From JAHIQC01 sp964565645 (GTDB lineage: Bacteria > Actinomycetota > Coriobacteriia > Anaerosomatales > JAHIQC01): a stretch of DNA of 55,922 bases. Shown here in pieces: positions 1 through 7,284 of the stretch. The notes under the pieces are model-generated. The model had not been told where the DNA came from and did no database searches. It was given only the letters and a program-made list of their open reading frames with translations. The stretch's first letter is position 1, and the number at the start of each line of letters is the position of its first letter. Location of the stretch: positions 1 to 55,922 of the forward strand of contig CAZMFQ010000013.1 in NCBI GenBank assembly GCA_964565645.1, written 5' to 3'. Made by a program: the position numbers and the translations under genes.

Positions 1-902
1 TCGCCGGCGTCCATCCCCGTCAGCTGGCGGTAGAACTCCGTCCAGATCGCCGAGGAGAAGGTCCCGAACACGGCGCCGGGCACGAGGAGCACGAGGAACA
101 ACAGGAAGCCCAGGCCGGCTGCGAGCGGCCAGAGCCCCGAGACCGCCGCGATCGCGATCACGAAGCCGAACACGCCGGCGACGATGCCGACGGCGAGTCC
201 GTAGGCGAGACCCACCCCGACGGTGAGCAGCCACATGACGAACAGGTCCTTGAACCGCGTGCGCATGTCGGTCCACGCGAACGAGATGGAGCGCATCGAA
301 GGGTTGGAGCCAAGTACCGCATAGCGCGTCGCAAGGACCTCGAGCAGCCCCACCACGAACCCGAGCACGATCAAGACGATGAACGCCAGGATGGACCCTC
401 CGCACAGCGAGAAGATGCCGGTCGTGGGGTCGTTGCCGTTGACGAGCGCGATGATGATCGGGGCGAACATGACGCCGAGGAGCGCCAGGAGCACGATGGT
501 GAACGGCAGGTAGAGCGCGAGATCGATCAGGAAGATCCGCCACCAGTTGCGGAAGCCGACCGACCACCCGTCGGCCGCGCGTACCGGGCGACCCTCCTCG
601 GCCTCGTTGACCAGATGGATGAGGCCGCCTCGCGCGGCGATGCTCACGATCCACATCGCGAGTACGAACAGGAACACAAGGATCCCGACCACGACGATGG
701 CGACGAGATACGGCGCGATGTTGTCGAGGGAGTTCTGCAGGGTGGCCGGGTCGAGGTTCTGGAGCTCCTGGGAGTTCGTGGTGTAGTTGGTGCCTCCCCC
801 GCCGCCGCTGCCGACGCCGCCTGCGAACAGGCCGAACAGCCACAGGATGCGGTAGCGCCACGTGACGTTCCATGCTCGTTTGAGGATGCCGCTGTAGTCC
901 AT
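1..902 (-). CDS. Polytopic membrane protein, partial (3' end outside window)
   Basis: The gene enters from the left edge; 300 codons are visible from an ATG at 902, preceded by GGAGGAG eight bases upstream. The protein opens with MDYSGILKRAWNVTWRYR and then has several hydrophobic segments with a conserved loop ARGGLIHLVNEAEEGRPV. The same opening (MDYMGILKEAWDVTRRNK) and loop (ARGGLIDQSREAIAGRPA) occur in the protein at 48670-49695, so the two are paralogues; the protein encoded just upstream (908-2062) has the same overall plan. The gap to that gene is 5 bases, so they are co-transcribed. The family looks like the uncharacterised glycerophosphoryl-diester-phosphodiesterase-type membrane domain group, but I cannot assign a function. 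The paralogue at 48.7 kb sits with an ABC exporter, which hints at a transport or envelope accessory role (inference). Confidence 0.8.
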   Translation of the reverse strand, partial: MDYSGILKRAWNVTWRYRILWLFGLFAGGVGSGGGGGTNYTTNSQELQNLDPATLQNSLDNIAPYLVAIVVVGILVFLFVLAMWIVSIAARGGLIHLVNEAEEGRPVRAADGWSVGFRNWWRIFLIDLALYLPFTIVLLALLGVMFAPIIIALVNGNDPTTGIFSLCGGSILAFIVLIVLGFVVGLLEVLATRYAVLGSNPSMRSISFAWTDMRTRFKDLFVMWLLTVGVGLAYGLAVGIVAGVFGFVIAIAAVSGLWPLAAGLGFLLFLVLLVPGAVFGTFSSAIWTEFYRQLTGMDAG

Positions 903-907
903 CTCGA

Positions 908-2062
908 TCACTCCTCCGGTTCGGCCGGTGGTGCCGCCTCGGGCTCGGCGGCCGGTGGTGCGGCCTCGGGTTCAGGGGCCGGTGGCGCCGCCTCAGGCTC
1001 GGCGGCCGGTGGTGCGGGGGGCGCCGGAATGCCCGCTGCGACCGCAGGCGGTGCAGGCGGAGGCGGCAGCTCCACGCCGGTGTAGGGCGGCTGGGGTGCA
1101 CCGGGTATCGACGCCGGCTCCTCGGCGGGCATGTAGCGCACCGGTTGCGCCACGGGGACCTTGGGCTCGACGACCTCGATCCCGAACAACTGGCGGTAGA
1201 ACCCGGTCCACACGTGGTAGTTGAAGACCATGAACGGCAGCATCGTCGCGTAGGTGAGCACGATGGCCGCGATGTAGAAGATCCCCATGCTGCCGAGGAA
1301 CGCCGTCGGATCCGCTGTCGACGAGGGGTCCGGCGCGTTGGCGAACATGATGAACTGGAACGGGGTCAGAAGCACGCTCGTGACCATCTGAACCGCGTAG
1401 TACAGGCCCGCGATGATGATCCCCATCACGAAGACCTGCTTGAAGCGGTACCGCAGCGCGTCGCGCGCGCTCGCGAGCGCACCGAACACGCCCGAGCCCG
1501 AGATCACGATCGCGCGCACCGCGATCGCCTCGAAGGCCACGCCGATCATGACCGCGATCGTGAGCACGAGCAGCATGAGCGCGTAGCCGCAGCAGAAGGC
1601 GGCGATGAACCCGCCGGCCGCAGAGTCGGGCGAGGAGTCCATGAGCGAGATGATGCCGAAGAGCGCCGCGAAGCCGACGGCGCCGACGATCGTGACCGCG
1701 CCCCACACGATGATGTCGAGTCCGGCCACCCGTGGCAGGAAGCGCATGCCGGCCCGGAACCCGTCGCCGAACCGCACCGGTCTGCCCTCGAGCCCCTCGT
1801 TGCTCAGGTGCACGAGCGCGCCGTTGTAGAGCAGGTACAGGACTGCCGAGAGCAGTCCCAGCAGGCCCACCGCCGCGAACAGGCCGACGAACACCGCCGG
1901 ATTCGGCGCAGTGTCGCCCAGGCCCGTCCCGAGCAGCACCACGAACCACAGGACGATGGCCGCGACGCCGAGGCTGTAGCCGAGCGCGAGCCAACCCCAC
2001 ATCGCCCAGGAACGCCAGGTCCTGCGCCATGCGTCGGCGAGTATCTTGCCGTACCGGATCAC
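908..2062 (-). CDS. Polytopic membrane protein with proline/glutamate repeat tail
   Basis: 384 residues from a GTG start with GGAGGAG three bases upstream. There are roughly six membrane segments between residues 18 and 285, with the loop LVHLSNEGLEGRPVRFGDG resembling the loop of the neighbouring membrane protein at 1-902. After the last helix the protein ends in a cytoplasmic or surface tail of about 90 residues rich in Pro, Ala and Glu, with a nine-residue unit (PEAAPPAAE type) repeated about three and a half times. It lies 31 bases downstream of the DUF362 gene and 5 bases upstream of the next membrane protein gene, forming one operon. No catalytic motif is visible; function unknown. Confidence 0.8.
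   Translation of the reverse strand: MIRYGKILADAWRRTWRSWAMWGWLALGYSLGVAAIVLWFVVLLGTGLGDTAPNPAVFVGLFAAVGLLGLLSAVLYLLYNGALVHLSNEGLEGRPVRFGDGFRAGMRFLPRVAGLDIIVWGAVTIVGAVGFAALFGIISLMDSSPDSAAGGFIAAFCCGYALMLLVLTIAVMIGVAFEAIAVRAIVISGSGVFGALASARDALRYRFKQVFVMGIIIAGLYYAVQMVTSVLLTPFQFIMFANAPDPSSTADPTAFLGSMGIFYIAAIVLTYATMLPFMVFNYHVWTGFYRQLFGIEVVEPKVPVAQPVRYMPAEEPASIPGAPQPPYTGVELPPPPAPPAVAAGIPAPPAPPAAEPEAAPPAPEPEAAPPAAEPEAAPPAEPEE
924..1018 (-). repeat. 27-bp tandem repeat, about 3.5 copies, coding for a Pro/Ala/Glu tail
   Basis: Three full units (924-950, 951-977, 978-1004) and a partial fourth, each starting GCCGGTGGTGC/GGCGC on the plus strand and differing at a few third positions. The length is a multiple of three, so copy number can change without breaking the reading frame of the membrane protein. 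Confidence 0.8.
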
Positions 2063-2093
2063 GGGCTCCTCCTCCCCAGGAATGGTCTTCGGC

Positions 2094-3662
2094 TCAGGTC
2101 GTCGTGATGAGTTCGTACGCGCGTGTCCCGAGCCCCAGGGCCTCGCCGTGCGCCATCGCCATGGTGCCGTCGATGCCGGTGATGCGAGCGAACTTGTCCT
2201 CGCCCTCGCCCATGCCCTCTCCTCGGCTGTCCGGAAGACCGGCTGCGGCCGTGACGAGGTCGTACGCGGCCTGGTCGATGGCTATTGGATCCGTCGACGC
2301 GAGGATGCCGATGTCGGGCACGATACTCGCGTCCGAGAAGTTCCAGCAGTCGCAGTCGGGCGAGATGTTCGTGAGGAACGAGAGGTAGACGACCTTGCCC
2401 TCCTTGCCGGCGAGCGCGCCGGCGGTGTGCTCGGCGATCTTCTCCTGGATGGCCTCCGGGGTGGTCTTCCACTGGGTGGCGATGGCGGCGTACGGACAGC
2501 TCGCGACGCACTCGCCGCACCCGTAGCACACCGAGAAGTCGACCGTGGCGACGCGGTCGGGGCCGATGGTGATGGCGTCGACCGGGCACCACTTCACGCA
2601 GCGGGCGCACGCGGTGCACTTCTCCGCCGTGACCTCCGGCGTGAAATCGGAGTGCATGCGCTGCTTGGCGCTGCGACTGCCGAGCCCCATGCCGACGTTC
2701 TTGAGCGCGCCGCCGAAACCGGTCGCCTCATGGCCCTTCACGTGCGTGACCACGACCATGGCGTCGGCGTGGACAGCCGCAGAACCGATGCGCACGCTCT
2801 CGAAGTGCTTGCCGCCCGTGATCGGGACGTCGACCGCCTCGCGGCCGTCGAGACCGTCCGCGATGATGATCGGCGCCTCGACGGTGGCGTACGCGAACCC
2901 GTTATGGACCGCGCATGACAGGTGGTCGACCGCGTTGAAGCGCTGACCGCGGTACAGGGTGTTCGCGTCGGTCAGGAACGGCTTGCCGCCGGCCTGCTTG
3001 ATGCGGTGGACGATCTCGCGCACGAAGATGGGCTGCACGAAACCGGTGTTCCCGCGCTCGCCGAAGTGCAGCTTCACGGCGACCAGGTCGTCGGCCTCGA
3101 TCGCATCGGCGAGCCCGGCGCGCTCGAGCAGCGCGCCCGCCCGGACCACGAGCGACTTCTTGGTGGTGGTGCGCATCGGCGCGAAGTAGACCTTGGCGCG
3201 CGGTCGCACCTCGGCGACGACCGGTTGCGGCGCCGGGGCCGGCTCGTCGTATCCGCCGAAGAGCGTCGCGGGGGCCTGCGGGCGCTCCGCGACGGTCTCC
3301 TGATGGCGAGCGGGTTCGGCTGCCTGCACGGCGACAGGCGCGGGTTCGGGCTCGGGGTCGGCCTCCTGCGTCGGTTCCTCGGCGGGGACGTCCGCGACGG
3401 CCACGGCCACGGGAGCCGCCTCCTCGGCGGCATCGGGCTCGGGCTCCCCGAGCGCCGCGCGTGCCGCGCGCATGTCGATCGGCCGGTGCGCGAGCGATGC
3501 GAGCGCGTGCACCGTGAGCAGCGAGCCCTTGAGCCCCTGGGCCGTCTTGCCGCGCTCGGCGAGGTAGGTCACGACCTCGTCGGGGACCTCGAGGTTCTCG
3601 CGCTCGATCTTGCGGCGCAGATACTCGATGCGGTCTTCGACGTTGGCAAGTTCCTCTGACAC
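2094..3662 (-). CDS. DUF362 / double 4Fe-4S protein with N-terminal DnaA-lid-like domain
   Basis: 522 residues, GTG start behind GGAGGAGGAACC. Residues 1-65 match the helical lid (end of domain III) of the replication initiator DnaA: LRRK, then VPDEVVTYLAERGKTAQGLK, then SLAHRPIDMRAARAAL, the same spacing as in DnaA proteins (IPNEV..YIA...RELEGAL...). The DnaA sensor-2 Arg of RELEG is not kept (QGLKG here). Residues about 66-160 are an Ala/Pro/Glu linker. Residues about 160-522 are a DUF362 domain containing two ferredoxin motifs, CTACARCVKWCP and CYGCGECVASCP, so two [4Fe-4S] clusters are likely. DUF362 proteins are uncharacterised electron-transfer or metal-centre proteins; the fused lid domain is unusual. 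It lies 11 bases downstream of the sugar kinase gene and 31 upstream of the membrane protein gene, in one operon. Confidence 0.85.
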   Translation of the reverse strand: MSEELANVEDRIEYLRRKIERENLEVPDEVVTYLAERGKTAQGLKGSLLTVHALASLAHRPIDMRAARAALGEPEPDAAEEAAPVAVAVADVPAEEPTQEADPEPEPAPVAVQAAEPARHQETVAERPQAPATLFGGYDEPAPAPQPVVAEVRPRAKVYFAPMRTTTKKSLVVRAGALLERAGLADAIEADDLVAVKLHFGERGNTGFVQPIFVREIVHRIKQAGGKPFLTDANTLYRGQRFNAVDHLSCAVHNGFAYATVEAPIIIADGLDGREAVDVPITGGKHFESVRIGSAAVHADAMVVVTHVKGHEATGFGGALKNVGMGLGSRSAKQRMHSDFTPEVTAEKCTACARCVKWCPVDAITIGPDRVATVDFSVCYGCGECVASCPYAAIATQWKTTPEAIQEKIAEHTAGALAGKEGKVVYLSFLTNISPDCDCWNFSDASIVPDIGILASTDPIAIDQAAYDLVTAAAGLPDSRGEGMGEGEDKFARITGIDGTMAMAHGEALGLGTRAYELITTT

Positions 3663-3673
3663 GGTTCCTCCTC

Positions 3674-4648
3674 CTAGCGGGCGAGTCCCTCGCGGGAATC
3701 GTGCTCGTCGAATGCGAGTGCCGCAGCGCCCAGCAGCCCGGCGTCGTTGCCGAGTTCGGCCTGCACGACGCGGACGTCGCGCCTGCCCGCAAGCCCTTCC
3801 TCGGCGATCACCTGTGCAGCGCGCTCGACCATGAACCCGCAGGCCTCGCCGATACCGCCGCCGACGACGATCATCTGCGGGTTGAGCAGGTTGACGAGCC
3901 CCACGAGCGAGCGGCCGAGCACGACCCCGGCGTCCATGAGCAGGTGCGTGGCGGGCTCATCGCCCATGAGCGCGGCCTTGACCACATCCTCGGCGGTGAT
4001 CGTCTCGATGTCGCCGCCCGCCTGGTCCAGGATCGCGCGGCCCTTGAATGACTTAGCGAGCTCGCGCCCCTTGGCGGCGATGGCGGGCCGCCCGAGATAG
4101 CTCTCGATATGGCCGGTACCGCCGCACGGGCATGGCGGCCCGTCCATCTGCACGACCATGTGGCCGACCTCGGCGCCGAGCCCGCGGGCTCCGCGATACG
4201 GCTCCCCGCCGACGAACATGCCGCCGCCGACGCCGGTGCCGAGCGTGATCATCAGGAAGTCGCGGACGCCCTTGGCGGCGCCGAACCGGAACTCGCCGAA
4301 CGCGGCGAGGTTGCCGTCGTTGTCGATCGTGACCTGCTGGCGGACGCGCGACATGATGAGCGCGCGGACATCCACGCCGGCAAGCGGCAGGTTCGTGCAG
4401 AACTCGACGCTTTGGCGCAGGAAGTCGATCTGCGCCGGCAGCCCGATGCCCGTACCGGCGATCTCGCTCGTGTGCACGCCCGAAGAGACCTGCTCGATGA
4501 GGTCGATGATCGCGTCGACGACGGCGAACGGGCCGCCTTTGGGGGTGAGTACCTTGGCTTCTTTGACGGTGCGGCCCTTGCGCTCCACCAGGCCGGCGGC
4601 GATACGCGTGCCTCCGACATCGACGCCGACGGCGTACGACGTTCGCAT
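3674..4648 (-). CDS. ROK-family sugar kinase (probable glucokinase)
   Basis: 324 residues, ATG start with GAGGGAGGG upstream. ROK kinases phosphorylate glucose or related sugars with ATP. The N-terminal phosphate-binding motif is VGVDVGGTRIAAGL; the sugar-binding and catalytic region contains IDNDGNLAAFGE (Asp is the catalytic base position), ITLGTGVGGG, and EVGHM. The family zinc motif normally reads CxCGxxGCxE; here it is CPCGGTGHIE, so the third Cys is replaced by His, a substitution that still offers a metal ligand. C-terminal VVGGGIGEA completes the fold. It heads the operon continuing into DUF362 and the membrane proteins. Substrate cannot be fixed from sequence; glucose is most likely because of the family's commonest actinobacterial role. 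Confidence 0.88.
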   Translation of the reverse strand: MRTSYAVGVDVGGTRIAAGLVERKGRTVKEAKVLTPKGGPFAVVDAIIDLIEQVSSGVHTSEIAGTGIGLPAQIDFLRQSVEFCTNLPLAGVDVRALIMSRVRQQVTIDNDGNLAAFGEFRFGAAKGVRDFLMITLGTGVGGGMFVGGEPYRGARGLGAEVGHMVVQMDGPPCPCGGTGHIESYLGRPAIAAKGRELAKSFKGRAILDQAGGDIETITAEDVVKAALMGDEPATHLLMDAGVVLGRSLVGLVNLLNPQMIVVGGGIGEACGFMVERAAQVIAEEGLAGRRDVRVVQAELGNDAGLLGAAALAFDEHDSREGLAR

Positions 4649-4668
4649 GTGCCCTCCCTCGGAATCAG

Positions 4669-4686
4669 GGGCGCCGCTGGGGCGCC
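4669..4686 (-). terminator. Weak hairpin between ImmA-like and ROK kinase genes
   Basis: GGCGCC GCTGG GGCGCC can form a six-pair GC stem. There is no T run after it on the minus strand, so it may be an attenuating hairpin rather than a true terminator. Confidence 0.25.
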
Positions 4687-4698
4687 TCCCGCATCATA

Positions 4699-5202
4699 TC
4701 AGTAGTCCCAGAGGATACCCCGCTGGTGGATGATGCCCATGTGGATCATCTTGCGCATCATCTCCTGCTCCGAGACACCGAACAGCCGGGCGAGGTAGCG
4801 ATAGTCGTTGAACCACTTCTGCGACTGGTCTATGACCATGAACGCCGGGGTCAGGAGCTCGTCGGCGACGGTCTCCGCGTCCGGGTGGTCGCCGATCGTG
4901 CGCTCGTAGGTCGCCTCGTGATCGTTGAGCACCACGATGATGTGCCCCATCGAGTGCGCGAGCGCGCTGCGACGCGCGTACTCGTCCTTGGTGGAGTTCA
5001 CGAGGATCACGGGCATCCCGTCCTCGGCGATGATCGCCGAGGAGAAGAACGGCGGCATGACGGCATAGCGAACAGGGATCCCGTAGCCGAGCGCGAGATC
5101 CTCGATGGGTACCGGCGGCTCGAAGAACCCGGCGTCCTTCAACGCCTTGTCTGCGAGGCTGCGGTAGTATGCGTCACTTCTTAGAGGCACACACCTCTCC
5201 AC
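4699..5202 (-). CDS. ImmA/IrrE-like protein with degenerate metalloprotease motif
   Basis: Up to 167 residues. The region SALAHSMGHIIVVL followed about 20 residues later by ETVADELLTPAFMV is the layout of ImmA/IrrE (DUF955) zinc peptidases, where the first motif is normally HExxH and the following acidic residue is E in a helix before LLMP. Here the catalytic Glu is Ser (HSMGH), so peptidase activity is doubtful while zinc binding may persist. The GTG at 5202 gives the longest form, but GTG at 5190 has a better ribosome-binding site (GGAGAGG), giving a start MPLRSDAYYRS. No HTH partner, phage repressor or toxin gene is adjacent. It is transcribed away from the HEAT-repeat gene and 50 bases ahead of the ROK kinase, probably the same transcript. 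Confidence 0.7.
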   Translation of the reverse strand: MERCVPLRSDAYYRSLADKALKDAGFFEPPVPIEDLALGYGIPVRYAVMPPFFSSAIIAEDGMPVILVNSTKDEYARRSALAHSMGHIIVVLNDHEATYERTIGDHPDAETVADELLTPAFMVIDQSQKWFNDYRYLARLFGVSEQEMMRKMIHMGIIHQRGILWDY

Positions 5203-5373
5203 GTCCCGTGGCCGGGCGATTCCGCCCGACTTCTCTATGTATCGGCCGAAATCCCGGTCCCATCATCCCCGAATAACGCACGCGACGTGCGCCACGTCAC
5301 GCAAGACCTGCCATTGGAAAGCCGATACTAGGGGTAGCATTGTCTATGACGGTACATCCCCTAAGGAGGTTTC

Positions 5374-7284
5374 GTGGAGTCCGAGGGTCATCCCTTGGCC
5401 GAGGAACTCGTCCGCCTCTTGGCCGGAGCGGCCAACTCGGCGCGCCTCTACCCGCCGTCGAGCGAGCTGCCCGCCCAGGCGGTCGCGCGCTTCACCGACC
5501 GCGCGAACGAGATCACCGGCAACCTCGGGCCCATCCGTTACCGCGTCGACCCGCACGAGTTCAAGATCGGCGACACGCCGCTCGGCTCGGGCCAGAACCA
5601 AATGACCGTGTTCGCGGAGACCCTGCACGCGATGCAGGTCGGCCAGCTCGTGATCGCGCCCGGCATAACCGCCGAGGAGGTGCGGAGCTTCGTCACCATC
5701 GCCAACGCCGAACCTGCGGCCGTACGGCAGCAGGGCGTGCGCGCACTGCTTGTGAGGGCGGGCGTCACGCACATGGCGGTCATCGAGGTCACGCTGCGTT
5801 CGACCGGCGAGGAGGGCCTTCTGGGCCTGGACCTCACGAACGCCCCGCTCGAGGACATCGGGCGTGAGACGCTCGCGGTGGCCGAGCAATGGTCGCGCAC
5901 GGCGGCTGAGGGCGAGGGCGTTGACGTGGTCAAGGAGGCTATCGAGAGTCTCGAGGAGGCGACGCGCAACATCGCGGCCCAGCGCGTGGCCGAGGCCCTG
6001 CTGCGACTCGATGAGGCCACCCGGATGCGTATCCTCGCGCTCTCGCTGCGCGCCGATTCGACCGGCAAGCGCATGACCGGCATGTTCGACGCCATCGCGC
6101 GCATGAACCCCGCGGCCCTCGCGCGGCTCCTGTCGATCGTGGCAGCCCAGGCCGGGACAGAGCCCTCGCGGCTCGCCGGCGCCATGGAGCTGCCGCCTGA
6201 GGTCGCCGAGCAGGTGATGATGCTCCTGGCCCCGTCGCCCAAGACCGAGGCCGAGTGCGGCGTCCCCGCCGAGGTATCCGCCGACGCGATCGTCGAAGAC
6301 CTCTCCGCCGATGACGACAAGCGAGACCTACAGCGCCAGATGACCCTGAGCTCGCCGAGCCTCGCCTCGGGCAGGGCGCTCGCCACGACTGTGGCGGTCT
6401 CGCGCATCCGGCCCGGACTCGAAGCCGTCTCCGCCATCGCCGATGCACTCCCCCGGGCCGCGCGCGACGGGGCGTTCCAGTCGACCCGCGAGGCGTTGCG
6501 CCGCCTCGACGAACTCGAGGCCGATCCGGCCCTCGCACTGGAGGTTGAGCGGGCACGCGCCACGCTGCAGGACCCGGAAGTGCTCGCGGACGTCTGCGCC
6601 GCACCGCTCTCGGACTCCGATGCGGCGATCGCGGGCGAGATCCTCAAGGCCGCCGGTGCCGCCGGCGGCGAGGCGCTCCTGGGCTTCTATCTGAACGCCG
6701 ACGAGTCCCAGCGCTCGCTGTTCGGCCCGGTGGTGCGGGGCATGGGCGAACCGCTGCTGACGGCGGCCGGTCGGCGCATGCGGACCGAGGACTCCAAGAC
6801 CGTGATCGGCATACTCAGGATGATGCCGATGCTCGGCGACAAGCGCGCGGTGCCGGTGCTCACACAGGCGCTCGACAACCTCGATGCGGCGGTTCGGCGC
6901 GCGGCGGTGACCGCGCTGGCGGACTTCCCCGGCGGCGAAGGCAAGGCCGCGCTCGCCAAGGCGCTCTCGCACTGGGACCCTGAGACGCGGCGGTACGTGA
7001 TCCGCGAGATCGGCCGCGTGCACGCCGACGAGGCGTTGCCCGCGCTCGTCCGCATCCTCGAAGATATAAACTTCCTGGAAAGGAACCACGAGTTCAAGAA
7101 GGAAGTAATCAAGAGCCTTGAAGCACTCGGTTCGCCCAAGGCCATCCCGGTGCTGCGGCGCTGGGCGAACCGCCCGTTCGTGTTCGGCCGCAAGAACAAG
7201 GAGCTCAGATTCCTCGCACGCAGGGCCGTCGAAGAGCTCTCCGCCGAGGAGACCGTGAACAAGGGAGCGATGCCACGTGACTGA
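5374..7284 (+). CDS. HEAT-repeat protein with an N-terminal domain shared with the next gene
   Basis: 636 residues from GTG at 5374, with an excellent AAGGAGG eight bases upstream. Residues 8-140 (ELVRLLAGAANSARLYP ... LLVRAGVTHMAVIEVTL) align with residues 40-175 of the following HD-GYP-like protein (ELVRALAVSHTNSQLYP ... FLETAGARHLTVAETTTL), so the two share a sensory or docking domain. The middle is a long helical region, and residues about 490-620 contain HEAT-type repeats (DKRAVPVLTQALDNLDAAVR, EALPALVRILEDINF, PKAIPVLRRW). HEAT arrays bind proteins. The stop overlaps the next start by 8 bases, so the proteins are probably made together and may form a complex (inference). A GCCGATAC element at 5321-5328 resembles a sigma-28 -10 box, but its -35 is poor. 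Confidence 0.8.
   Translation: MESEGHPLAEELVRLLAGAANSARLYPPSSELPAQAVARFTDRANEITGNLGPIRYRVDPHEFKIGDTPLGSGQNQMTVFAETLHAMQVGQLVIAPGITAEEVRSFVTIANAEPAAVRQQGVRALLVRAGVTHMAVIEVTLRSTGEEGLLGLDLTNAPLEDIGRETLAVAEQWSRTAAEGEGVDVVKEAIESLEEATRNIAAQRVAEALLRLDEATRMRILALSLRADSTGKRMTGMFDAIARMNPAALARLLSIVAAQAGTEPSRLAGAMELPPEVAEQVMMLLAPSPKTEAECGVPAEVSADAIVEDLSADDDKRDLQRQMTLSSPSLASGRALATTVAVSRIRPGLEAVSAIADALPRAARDGAFQSTREALRRLDELEADPALALEVERARATLQDPEVLADVCAAPLSDSDAAIAGEILKAAGAAGGEALLGFYLNADESQRSLFGPVVRGMGEPLLTAAGRRMRTEDSKTVIGILRMMPMLGDKRAVPVLTQALDNLDAAVRRAAVTALADFPGGEGKAALAKALSHWDPETRRYVIREIGRVHADEALPALVRILEDINFLERNHEFKKEVIKSLEALGSPKAIPVLRRWANRPFVFGRKNKELRFLARRAVEELSAEETVNKGAMPRD

Noticed and set aside
4699..5202. 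Phage or integrative-element immunity module because of ImmA similarity
   Set aside because: No integrase, repressor, excisionase or att repeat is near, and the catalytic motif is degenerate.
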